From NCBI GenBank assembly GCA_013365325.1, contig JABVXV010000152.1, forward strand, positions 1-64,000: a stretch of DNA of 64,000 bases, in the 5' to 3' direction. This DNA comes from Dipetalonema caudispina (Eukaryota > Nematoda > Chromadorea > Rhabditida > Onchocercidae). Both the position numbers and the translations under genes were made by a program. The notes beneath the pieces are model-generated. The model was not told the origin of the DNA. It saw only the letters and a program-made list of their open reading frames with translations, and ran no database searches. This document shows, one piece after another, positions 48,501 to 59,586 of this stretch (its first letter is position 1; the number at the start of each line of letters is the position of its first letter).

Positions 48501-51500
48501 GTCAATGAAATTCAGGAAATCCATTTTCATTCCTCATTTTCAAACTATTTGAATAGATTTTGATATGAGATATTCACAGGTATTTTATTTGCAAAAATGT
48601 TCCCGTTTTATAGGTTTTTTTCCCCCCCCCCATTTCGTCTTTTTTTGCAATTTTCGAAAGTCTCAAGATTTCTCACCTTTTATCACTTTTTTTTTTTTTT
48701 TTGAAATCTCTCAATTTGCAAATACTTTTGCAATAGTTGCAGAATAACTGCAAAATCCATAACTATCATAGCAGATATGCAAAGATATCAGTTAAGGTGA
48801 CGTATTGGTGATAATAACATGCGTAATCCTATAGGATAGGAAGATAACAATATGGAAAATACAGAAATGAAATGTCACAGTTGATGAAGCAAAGAGAAGT
48901 GGAAACATGCTGATATATCAATCATTTTAATACAAAATACTTGAAGGAAATTGTCTGTCATGAAATTTTCTTCAAAATCTAATTTGCTATGTAACAAAAT
49001 TTGGAAGAAGAGGGAGGGAGAGGGAGGAGAAGGGAAAATTGGAAAAAAAAAAAAGATGGAAAAAGATGAATTGCAAAAAGAGATAATTTTGAAAAGATGT
49101 ATTCTCTTTACTACAATTTTATTTCGAATGAACGAAATTAGATTACATAACAATGATTATTGTTAAGTTGCAGTAATTCTTGCCTACAAATGATTCTGAA
49201 AAGAAATTTTTACCAAAAAAGAAAGAATTTTATGTTATGTTAAAAAAAATTCAAATAGGCCAAAAAGGCTAAGACAAATCAAGAATAGAGAAAGTATTAG
49301 ATTAGTAATTATTTTCAATGAGATATCATTATCATTATTATTGTATGAATAAGAACAATTTTGCCATAGAAACGGTTATGATAACTGTCGCTTACAAAAT
49401 GTGATATTTCCTTAAATGATATGTAATTTTGACCAAAAAGTGGAAATACGTTTCTATGAGCATAATTTATATCCTAAAATAAAAAAGGAAAAAACGAAAA
49501 CAGCCAAATAACAATAGGCAATAGGAATACTCTTTATAATTTATTAGTGTTGAATAGAAAAAGTGCCAAGAATAGTTTCCCATATAATTTAGGAATATTT
49601 CAATTTATTTTTCGACCATTTCGTAGTAAATATTTTGATAATAATACAAAAATTATATAATTTGAGAAGAAAAATGATACAATGATAGAAATAAAAAGAA
49701 AAAAGTAGAAAAGGTCAATTAGTAGAGTGAAGAAAGTCAGTCAATTTGATTCAATGTAATTATTTTAAAAAGTAATGGAAATCGTTTAAATTTCAATTTA
49801 TTCCTTTCTCCTTTCCAACAATAATTCATTCACAAAAACTATTCATCCATCTAAGGGGAATTAACTTTCACATATTATAGATTAATAAAAGTGAATTAAA
49901 TAGCATTAAACAATTTCTTGAACTGTCATATCCTTTTATTTTGGACCGAATTAATTAAACTTCGAAATTAAGTCTTCGAATTTTGCTCATATTGCATATT
50001 TGAAGGGATTTCATAGCTACAATTTTTTGCAAATTCTTATTATGCCGCCATAAATTTAATAATCATTCTTAAAAACTTTTAGTTAATTCAAAATTTGGAA
50101 ATGAAGTAATATGCAAATTATACATTCAAAAGTGTAAAGAGGTATACATACAATTCAAATGTTATGACAAATCAGTAATCCTTTCGTTTTAATTATGATC
50201 ATAAAAAATCTTTAATATTTAATAAAATTTATTTCAAATCTTACCATCATCAAATTTTACATTATATTTGTCGTTTGAACAATGAAATTTTGAATTTATC
50301 CCATCATAATTTTGTATATATTTCAGATCAAACGTGAAATATATTGAGTTATCCATTACGCGACAAACGTGTTACTTACTTTTTTTACTTATTTAAAACA
50401 TGCGATAATCTTATGGAGGATTTCTTATATGTTTATATTATATTTTACGACTTTACCAATCAATTATTCCTCCTTGTCTTTCATATATGAAATAAGCTTT
50501 CGCTATCATCACATATTCTGAATTTACAACTTACGCAAAGGTTAAATTCAGCTTCCAATTTTTCAAAACCTATTCCAGTTAGTGGAAATTTGCCCCTAAA
50601 TAATTTTACGTTTCAAATTCTGCTAACTTCCCATGTTTTAAAGAAATTTCCTACACTTCTACGTCAAGATCATAACAAAACTGTATTATTTTAATCAATC
50701 GGTTTCAAAATATTATTTTTCATTTTAACTTTTATTATTTTCAAGGATTTACCATCGATGAATTATAAATGATTACTTCTTTAGACTTTTCGTCCTTTCG
50801 TTTTCTTTTTTTTAATTCATATGATGAATGTTCCAACTGCAACAATGTTAGCAACGACTGTTTGACCTTTGCCTCATTTTTCATTTGAATAATTCATTGG
50901 CATGGAAGAGATGATTCCGGTACATTTGTGCAATCTTTAGTAAATCATTGGCAATTTCAAAATTAATTCAAATTCTTCTAGAATCTATTCTTATTTCCCG
51001 TAGCTTACATTATATCTAAATTTTGAAATTTGGGAAAAAAAGTTCTATGATTATTATGATCTTATCCATTATATGACAAAAATTTCAGGAATTCCGCCTA
51101 AAACTTTCATTTTTTCCTTTTTCCTTTTGGAATTTCTGAATAAAAAAGAACGTTTAGGTATCAAAGAGTTGATAAATGACTTAACATAACTATATTCTCT
51201 TTAAACTTTTCATAAGCTTTTTCATACTGAAAGACCTCTCTATTAGTCTTTCCTTAATTTTCTATTTAACAAATTTATAAATAAAGGATAGATGAGACAT
51301 TTTTCATCATTCTTCTTCTACTGTAAAAATGAAAATAAATATTTACAATCATTCTAATTATAAACATTTGAATATTTATTTCACTTAACATTTCTTAAAA
51401 TAAAAAAGTCAAGTAAAAATTTCACGTTTAACACAATTTTCTGAAACGCTACGCCTGAAATTTGAATCGAAGTTATAAAGCCCATTAATATTACCCATTA

Positions 51501-51736
51501 CTTCATATAATTTTTCAAAATCTTTCAAGTAATAGCATCTGAAACACGTAGATACGGGAACATGCAGTCTAAAGAAAGGAAGTGTGATCCGAATATATGA
51601 TCATTCTGCTCATTTATTTTAACTGACAATTCAATTCTTGGAAAACACTTCTAATTAGTCTTAATTAATTACTCAAATGGCAGGAGAAGCTAGTTAGTCT
51701 AAAATATCAAATTGGTCGTATGTTTAGTTAATAGGC
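45570..51736. other. Long AT-rich region without a supported gene
   Basis: About 6 kb of very AT-rich sequence. It holds a GTAATA-type degenerate microsatellite (46560-46725), a C10 run near 48623, T and A homopolymers, and purine runs near 49000-49060. A segment near 50330-50400 (plus strand, after TATATTTCAG) is open for about 22 codons and ends at TAA; it is too short to support. It could be intron or upstream DNA of the minus-strand gene at 43.7-45.6 kb. Confidence 0.5.
46560..46725. repeat. Degenerate GTAATA/GTAGTR microsatellite
   Basis: Many copies of GTAATA, GTAGTA and GTGATA follow one another with interruptions. On the minus strand this gives a leucine-rich translation after an acceptor-like CATTTCAG near 46732, which is caused by the triplet repeat. 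Confidence 0.7.
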
Positions 51737-51789
51737 CACATACACACACAAACATACACACACACACACACAGAATCACACACACAGAA

Positions 51790-51825
<36 letters not shown>

Positions 51826-51826
51826 T
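51737..51826. repeat. (CA)n microsatellite
   Basis: CA dinucleotide repeats interrupted twice by CAGAATCA. The His/Thr-rich frame across it is an artefact of the repeat. Confidence 0.95.
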
Positions 51827-52840
51827 CAAAAAGATGCCCTTCTAATGATATTAAAAGTGATGAAAATAGTGCGAAATATGCATTATTGATCGGATTACAT
51901 GTCTACTATCACGTTACATTAGATGATAATTAATATTTAGCCTAATTATTACCGGAATTAGACATTGCCTGATTATTAGATGAATTAGAGAAAGCTTAAA
52001 ACTCTCAAATGGATTTATTTTTGTTTTACAGCAATGATTAGCTTGTTGACGATTTTATGATAGTACTATAAAAGTGAATCATTCAAATTTGAGGTTACTA
52101 AATATTTCATTCTAAAATTTCGTTCTTACAGTTTGAAAACGTCCTGTATTGCAAGTTTGTAGTTGTATTAGAATTGATACAAATTAGTGGTGGAAAAATC
52201 TTCTCTTTTTTGTGTAAAGTAATTGCTTACTCGCATAAACAAGCTGTTTTTGCATTTTAGTTCTTTGTTTTGATAGAAGAGAATCAAACTATCTGATTGT
52301 ACAATCATGCAAAATTAACTATTTTTTTGAAAGATTATTGCATAATTTGATCATTGTTGTAAACCTATCATTTTACGGAAATCTTTTCATATTTGGGCAA
52401 AGATCTATCAAAATCAGTCGTTATTTGCTCGTCCTTTTCTTTTTAATGAAAATCAAATTCAGGCGATCCTCGATATTTGTATTTGTAGTGTAAGATTATC
52501 ATATCAAAGGGGAAAGCCTAAGCTAATCTGACCAAGTACTACAGTCACATCTCGGTTCAATTCGTTACCTAATCCCCATCTGTCCAAATACCAATACCAC
52601 ATCATAACTACATACTTCAATCAACCGCATTGTTTACTCATCCCTCCAAACAGCTCATGTAATTCTTCTGATATTTATCACACACCCACGTACTACGTAA
52701 GCATCTAAGGTGTCCTAAGTTTATCATCATTGCTGCTTCCGAATTCTCTCCACAATTCCATTGAATCTTTCACATGTTGCAAATTTATGATGGTTCTAGA
52801 TGAAATGAGGAATGTTAGAGAAATCACTTTTTCAACGTAT
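51827..52840. other. Spacer between two (CA)n tracts with a possible mobile-element relic
   Basis: The left two thirds are AT-rich without features. From about 52490 to 52790 the sequence is richer in G and C; on the minus strand 52769-52638 reads coding-like, including MMINLGHLRCLRSTWVCDKY, then TGA. The LGHxLR-like word is reminiscent of the C-terminal part of non-LTR reverse transcriptases, but the match is weak. Confidence 0.3.
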
Positions 52841-53056
52841 ATACACACCTGCACACACACACACACACACACACATACATATCATACAGGGGTACTCATA
52901 TACAAACATACATACAGACACACACATACACATATATACACATATAGAGATGCACTTACAGACACACATACACGTACACACACATACACACACACACAGA
53001 CATACACACGTATATACGAACACGTAGACGGAGACAGAAACAGATACACATACATT
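52841..53056. repeat. Compound (CA)n / (CACATA)n microsatellite
   Basis: A 200-base tract of CA, CACATA and CATACA units with interruptions. Frames on both strands across it (His/Thr/Tyr-rich on plus, Val/Cys-rich on minus) are products of the repeat and are not genes. Confidence 0.92.
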
Positions 53057-54079
53057 TTCCTGAGTTATTTCCACTTCTCATCAGATATGTGATTTCTCTA
53101 AACATCTTATTTCTATACATATGCGTGTAATGCATCTGCATGCATGCATGCATGTTCATGCGTGTAATGTATGCTTGAGATTAAACGTGTATTTTAAAAA
53201 ATTTCTCTAATTGAAATGAAACAGTTCTCCATTTTATTGTGAAGTTCAATGTTTAAATTTTTCATTTAATTTTTTTGCTGAAATTTCAATCTAATATTTT
53301 ATAGTTCAAGATAAGAATGGTCTAATGATAAAATAATAAGGTAGTAATCAGTGATTAATGAATAAATCATATTACGATTTCCATCATTACGATAAACTTG
53401 AAATGAATACTTTCAATTGTACTAGGAAGAATATTACTTATTGGCTTTACAATTTGTTAATTCTTAGTATCCTTTAATTCGTTATTAATTAATATTTTCA
53501 GTTCCTTGAATTAATAGCTATGAGCAATTTTACAACAATTGCTATACAGTGTATCGATTATTGATTTGTAACAATGTTACAGTAATTAGTGAGAAATTGA
53601 TGTTTCGTAATACTCGAGAAGTTTATCGATTAATTTCTTCCAATCAGTCAATTAAAATTTAAGCTATAATTTATGTTTTTTTTTAAAACATTTATTTGTT
53701 TATTATTGCTAAGATTTAGCTTACAAATACTACCTTATTTGTTTTTCTTCTTTTAACTAATCTTATTATTTGTTAATCATACAATTCTTCTCTTTTTCTT
53801 TCCCATTCTTAAATTTACTTCTTTAGACGAATAGAATTTCAATTACTTTTAGCTGTAATTTGATGATTTTAAGTGTTAACATTAATGTTTACTTTATCAA
53901 TAAAACAATAACAACAACAACCTTTGTTGATCAATCAATGTTAAAAGGAATTTTAATCATTTTATTAAGCAATTCTCTATTGATATTTTCAGTAAAATAT
54001 CATTAAAATAATTTCAACAATCTACTCATTTCTTACTCTTCCATTTTACAACTTCTAACAAAACTGGCATTACTATTCA
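53057..54079. other. AT-rich spacer
   Basis: A (GCAT)n palindromic microsatellite lies near 53136-53156. The rest is AT-rich with no exon-like segment on either strand. Confidence 0.6.
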
Positions 54080-54290
54080 ACAATACTTTCTCATAAGTGC
54101 AAACAATCTCGTATCCATACTCTTTTGCAAATGCTTACAATCTCTGACATAATGATGTCTTGTAAATTCTAGCAATCTTTTACGTAACACTCTCTAGCGA
54201 TTGCTATCTCTGACATAATATTCTCTCACAAATGCTATAATCCCTTATATAATACTCTCTCAATCTGTGTTATCTCGCAAATGTATTTGT
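54080..54290. repeat. Degenerate minisatellite, unit about 40-48 bases
   Basis: The phrase CTCTGACATAATxxTxTCTxxCAAATGCTA recurs four to five times with drift: near 54081, 54135, 54175, 54205 and 54235. Recurring elements are CAATCTC, ACATAATACTCTCTC and GCAAATG. Units differ by substitutions and small indels, which suggests an old array. Confidence 0.55.
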
Positions 54291-54897
54291 CTATTTGTTA
54301 CAGTTACTTTCTTTATTCGTATGATAACATCTTTCATCTCGGTAATCTTCAATTCAATTTTGAAATTTAATTCAGAAATTTGCATAATTCTTCAAAAGAC
54401 ATTCAAAGATACTATCATCCCCTGTAATATGCTTATATTTCAGGTTAGATTACAGTCTACTAACTGACCACTGATCACAGATGACATATTTGATATCGGA
54501 GAGGTCCCGAAAATCCCGTAGAAATCAGAGAGAACCCTGTAAACTGATAGTAGCAGTATAGATGTGCTTGAGTGATATAGAAATGATAATATTCAGTGAA
54601 TAAAGTTGGGTGAATTATTGATTACTGAGTGGAAAATAGAAGAGAGGGTAGTTTTGAGATGTAACGGGAGACGGGGGGAAGTTGCTGTCAGCATTGTCAG
54701 TTAAATTTATGAGAATAATCATTTTTCCAAATATATGCATGAGAATGCCGTAATAAGCTATATATTTCCAATGTAAATTGAATCCCATAGCCGTTATCCT
54801 TTTATCAAACAACAAATTTTACCCATCAAATAAAGCAGCAAAATGAAGGAATGGAAGGATGTCGAAAATTGACCATTTACCTATTTCAGGCTATATT

Positions 54898-54910
54898 AGG
54901 TCAAAGGTCC
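54898..54910 (+). promoter_or_regulatory. DR1-like nuclear-receptor site
   Basis: AGGTCA-A-AGGTCC, a direct repeat of hexamer half-sites with one base between, one mismatch from the RXR/HNF4-type consensus. The nearest downstream gene is glycogen phosphorylase, about 4.7 kb away. Binding is inferred from the motif. Confidence 0.4.
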
Positions 54911-56621
54911 TGTGATACACTATTTTCGTTAGTAATTATTCAAATTTTTATCTCAATAAGATGTTTAAAATTAAACGTACGACCAATTTGTCGATGATTT
55001 TATGGTATTTAGACATAATTCTCTTTCATATTCATATTTTATTTGATACGTAATGAAGAAGAATCCGAAGACTTCCCGAAAGTTATCTTCTACTTTGTAT
55101 TGTAAAAGTAATGAACCAATCAGATATTAAATTTAAAGCTAATTGATAAATTTTAATTTTTTTAATTTCTGCAACTTTTTTTCCCTATGATTTTAAATAA
55201 TTTATTTTTTTCTCGGAGTAATATGATATATATGTTCGTTGGATCATCCGTCAAGATTCTTTTATATAATTCGAATCCATAAGCCGTTGAGAAGTAATTC
55301 AAAACATTTCAAAGATTTCATTTTTTCTGTTCTGATTGAAATTTTAGCAAAGAAATAAGAGTTTGAGTATTTCTTTCCCCGTAATTGATATTATTTTCGT
55401 TTTCTTCATTGATATGTTATTGTTGAAGAACTCTTTTAGGTATGGAATGGTATAAAATATATCAGTTTGATGTGTCATATGCGTTGTAACATATTTTACT
55501 ACTCGCTGTGATATATTTATTTCATTTTGACAGGTGTTACTTTTTCTGAAATTTTAGGTTTAAACAAAATCAATTTTTCAATGTTTCAAAAAAAAAGAAA
55601 TATACGAACAATGTATTAGTCGATAAAGCAATTAGCATAATATTAGTTCATTTTTTAGGTCAAAATCGAAATTTATAGTTTGAATTTCCAATACTAAATT
55701 AAATTTGCCTCATATGAGTTTGGGAAAAGTAAAAAGTGATAGACAGAAATTATTACTGTTAATTAGCAAATCAATTGTATTGATAATCAAAAGTCATTCG
55801 ATCATTTCCTTTTATAATTTCTGTTTCCTATTGAAATGCTTGTCGATTTTTGCCAAAATTTGTTAAAAGTGCATTTATATATCCTATCCATAAGTTTACA
55901 TACAGTAAACTTATGTCTCATGTAAATAACCAATGGTTATACATACTATAATTAATAAATTTTTAAATCAAATCACGTGATCGAAATTGTAAGAAATGAT
56001 AACTTTCTTATCGTCTTTTGTAATAAATGGCTTCCTTTTCATTCCAAAAAAATAAAAATAAAAAAAAATTTTACCTTTCCTCGTTAAAAACGCTTACGCA
56101 AACACAAATTTCACTTTCTTTTATTTTTATTTTTTTACACTGTTATGAATGAAAAGGATTGAAAATTAACACATTCATTGTTGTAAGAATTGATTTTAAA
56201 GAAGCGATAGGATCTGAATGCTGGCTGAACTGTAAACAAGAAAAGAGTGATATTTCATTCTTCCATCCTTAAATTTTTAAATTTTGTTCAGAAATTGAAT
56301 TTTCATCTTTTGTTTTTTATCTTTTCTTCCTTTCTTTTTTCTGATTTTTTCATAATTTTTATGTCGTTATTAAATGATTTAATTAGCTTCTAAGTGAAAT
56401 ATTGAGATATTTTGTTGTCATTGTTCCCTGCTTTTTTTGAAAATTTTTTTGATCTGAATTGGTTTTTTGAAAAACTTTTAACAAACAGCTGACTACTTCG
56501 TTGTTTGTTTCTCTTAACTCGAAAAAGAAAAAAACTTATTTATTTCTCTTTCTTTTTATTCGATACGAACAAATAATTTTAGTTTGTGAATTCCAGATAT
56601 ATCACATATGAATTATTGTCC

Positions 56622-56634
56622 GGGTCAAAGGTCA
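56622..56634 (+). promoter_or_regulatory. DR1 nuclear-receptor site
   Basis: GGGTCA-A-AGGTCA is a textbook DR1 element, bound in animals by RXR heterodimers and HNF4-type receptors, which in nematodes include many NHR proteins. It lies about 3 kb upstream of the glycogen phosphorylase start, a metabolic gene for which such control would make sense. Function is inferred. Confidence 0.5.
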
Positions 56635-57448
56635 TGTTGTTCTCAGCTTAAGTACTGTCAACAAGAACTACAGTATTAATAATGATACTACTACTACTAT
56701 TACTACTGATAATGATATCAGTTATAGGATCTAGGTTAGGATTGTCAAAAAATCCTGAAATTTATCGAATTTAACATTAGCTTTTTTCTGTTGCCTTCCT
56801 ATCTAAGTTGTCGACGATATCGTTATCATCATTATAATTCATTATCATCACAGTGTAAATTACAACGCTTATTGTTATTGACTTACGAACACATAATATG
56901 TGAAGAGTTAAAATCACTTGGCTTTTTTCAGGGGTCGAAGGTTACTGTTTCGAATCCTGTAATGATCGATAACGTAAACAGAAATGAATGACAGGATATA
57001 AGGATGATAAAAAAGATAAGGACGAAAAGAAAGAAAGGAAAGGAAAGAATTTAAAAGATGAAAATGTAAGAGAATAACTAATGTCATTGTCAATTTACTC
57101 AATTCATCAAATGCTGTTACAGCAGATGTGAGATTTTGTTCCTTCAATGTTGGATTTATAAATTTGAAGCAGACATTTGAAGAGTGTTAATGAAATTATT
57201 TACCTCTTTATCATATCAATGATGATTATTATCGTTCCAGTTATTCTACTATTGTCGTCATTATCATTATCGTTATTATTATCATTTTATATAGCTTCTA
57301 GCACTTTTTATTGTTATTTCAGATTGAGACGAAGAAATCAAAGGTATCAATGTTCTTTGTAGGGCTAATAATGCCTACTGAAGTTTCGGTTTTTAGCTAG
57401 GATATGATGAAAAATATATTACTTTACTGGAGAGTGCTGTTCTTGTGT

Positions 57449-57505
57449 ATGTATGTGTGTATGTGTGTGTATGTATGTATGTGCATTTGCGTATGTGAGT
57501 ATGTG
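57449..57505. repeat. (TGTA/TG)n microsatellite
   Basis: TATGTATGTG, GTGTGTATG and related units form an imperfect tract of about 57 bases. Confidence 0.85.
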
Positions 57506-59000
57506 AACAGACATTTATATTATAAGAAAGTAGTCATCTGTTGTTTGGTTTCATCGTAACTTTTTACTTATACTTACGATAAGTGATATCCCATGATGCT
57601 GAACTATTCACTTTTATAATTTTTAATATTTCATTCTGGAAATTATCTTTCTATCTATTCATTCTTTTTTCATATATCTTTAGGGCATAATTTTGGTATC
57701 GAAATTTGCAAAACGAGTTTAAATATTTCGAAAATGTAGATGAAAGCGTCAAACCCTAAGACATTTATAGGTATTTCAAAAGATTATATGTGTAACTTTT
57801 CAAGGTCTATTCTTGGATAATTTGCTAATGATAGAATATGTTTTGCTAACGTATAATAGTTAAAAATATTAATCATTTTCTTTTTAAAAATAATTCGATC
57901 TTAATGAGAATTATTTAGAGGGAAGCAGAAATAGGAACGGATGGCTTAATAGCACTTGTAATAAAAAAGCAATTCTATTCTGTTTATATTTTCATTCTGA
58001 TTCATAATTTTTCAACGATTTCATTTCGATTTTAGATAAGGAAAGTGAAAGTGAAAGAAGTGTTTTGGAAGAAATATGAGCTGTATTGTGAAAAACATGG
58101 AATAAACAACAGGACAGTTGAAGTATGTGAGTAAATAAATGATTAATCATGAGAATAGCTAAAATAAATATGGAAGTAAGTATGTAATGAAGGTTAATAT
58201 TGTATAAGTAATATGATTTAATGGCCAAATGGAGAAGCATTTAGTTGTGCAATAATCTACGGTGATAAAGTTTGTAGTAATGCTAAGCTTATTTAATATA
58301 TTAATACAATATATACCATCTGTTCTGTTCTAAAACACAGGGAAAATGATTTAAAAGTGAAATTTCGGAGCAAATGCTAATATTAGCAATGGATAATATA
58401 TAAATTTTTAAATGGTTGAAGGTGAACGATGAATTTAGCTTCATTCAATTTCAACCATAGTCTAGAACAACGATCGTTCATAGACAATAAACGATATATA
58501 TATTTCGATTGAATAGTCGTGAAGTATGTTGAAGTTATGTAGTATTCTGGAATTAGGGCATAATGGAAAATCGAAATGTGAGATAAAAAATTTGAAATTT
58601 CAACTCTGATAAAATATGTTTATGTTATCCCTCCTTTTGTTAATACTCAATATCATAAGATTTAACAAAACTCTGATCATTTATAATCATTTATTATTAC
58701 CAATATTATCAAGAATATACATCTCTCACATCGTAATGTTCTCGTGGTGATTCCATATTTTTTTTCTGGATTAATAAGAATTTTACTTATTAGAAGTAAA
58801 GAGCGTTTCATAATAGCTTCATTAATGTTTTAAACTCAACTAATAGTTTTAATTGTTCTAGAAAATAGACCTTTTATAACAAAGATTTCTAGAATAGTTA
58901 ATTTTTTTTTCAAAAGATTGTGTAGAACTACTACTAATAAGAACATTTTCAGTGAATGTTATATCTTTCAGTAATGCTAAATGGTAAGAAATGTTGATGG
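57506..59000. other. AT-rich spacer upstream of the 24-bp array
   Basis: No exon-like segment with splice support was found. The minus-strand frame 57992-58240 is hydrophobic AT-rich noise. Confidence 0.6.
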
Positions 59001-59264
59001 ATCATTATCACTTCTTAATTTCGTATCATTATCACTTCTTAATTTTGTATCATTATCACTTCTTAATTTCGTATCATTATCACTTCTTAATTTTGTATCA
59101 TTATCACTTCTTAATTTCGTATCATTATCACTTCTTAATTTTGTATCATTATCACTTCTTAATTTCGTATCATTATCACTTCTTAATTTTGTATCATTAT
59201 CACTTTTTAATTTTGTATCATTATCACTTTTTAATTTTGTATCATTATCACTTTTTAATTTTGT
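59001..59264. repeat. Eleven-copy 24-bp tandem array with 48-bp higher order
   Basis: Eleven exact-length units of ATCATTATCACTTCTTAATT plus TYGT. Units 1-8 alternate strictly between TCGT and TTGT endings, making four 48-bp dimers; units 9-11 all carry CTTTTTAATTTTGT. Because 24 is a multiple of three, it is open in two plus frames (repeats SLSLLNFV and HYHFLILY) and one minus frame (KLRSDNDT). None has a credible start or splice context, so coding is unlikely. It ends about 320 bases before the glycogen phosphorylase start. Confidence 0.97.
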
Positions 59265-59586
59265 TTTATGGTGCTTATTCCTTTCACCCAAAACGAATAA
59301 ATCATCACTTTTTTTTTCATAATTTCGATATTACGATCTCGCCTGTATTTCTGTTTACATTAATTTCTTCTTTGCTGCACTATACGAATTTTGTTTTCGC
59401 AGCTCAATTATAGCTGCTCATTTGGTTTTTTCTTTTTTTTTTTTCAAGTATTACATTATATCAATTTACATCGTAAATCATTATTTGAAACTATTGATGA
59501 TTCATATAATCGCGTTGATAACTTAACGTGAATAACATTTTTAGCAAATCATATATGATAGGATTATTTGAAGGGAGAACAAGAAG
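59265..59586. promoter_or_regulatory. Presumed upstream region of glycogen phosphorylase
   Basis: An acceptor-like ACATTTTTTAG ends at 59544, 42 bases before the ATG, and may receive a spliced leader or a non-coding first exon. A second acceptor-like TTTTCGCAG ends at 59401. No clear TATA box was identified. Confidence 0.35.

Larger units (their letters stand above)
54291..57440. other. AT-rich region with nuclear-receptor-like sites
   Basis: No supported gene. It contains direct-repeat-1 sites at 54898-54910 and 56622-56634, and interrupted ATC/ACT triplet tracts near 56680-56730, 56810-56850 and 57235-57290. A frame at 56791-56991 crosses a triplet tract, then passes a TTTTTTCAG acceptor; its final 19 codons after 56931 could be a small exon but nothing links to it. 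Confidence 0.45.

Noticed and set aside
52730..53092. 120-codon plus-strand frame and overlapping minus frames
   Set aside because: Produced by the CA/CACATA microsatellite.
58977..59413. Three overlapping frames of 104-140 codons across the 24-bp array
   Set aside because: All arise because the unit length is divisible by three; no start, splice or family support.
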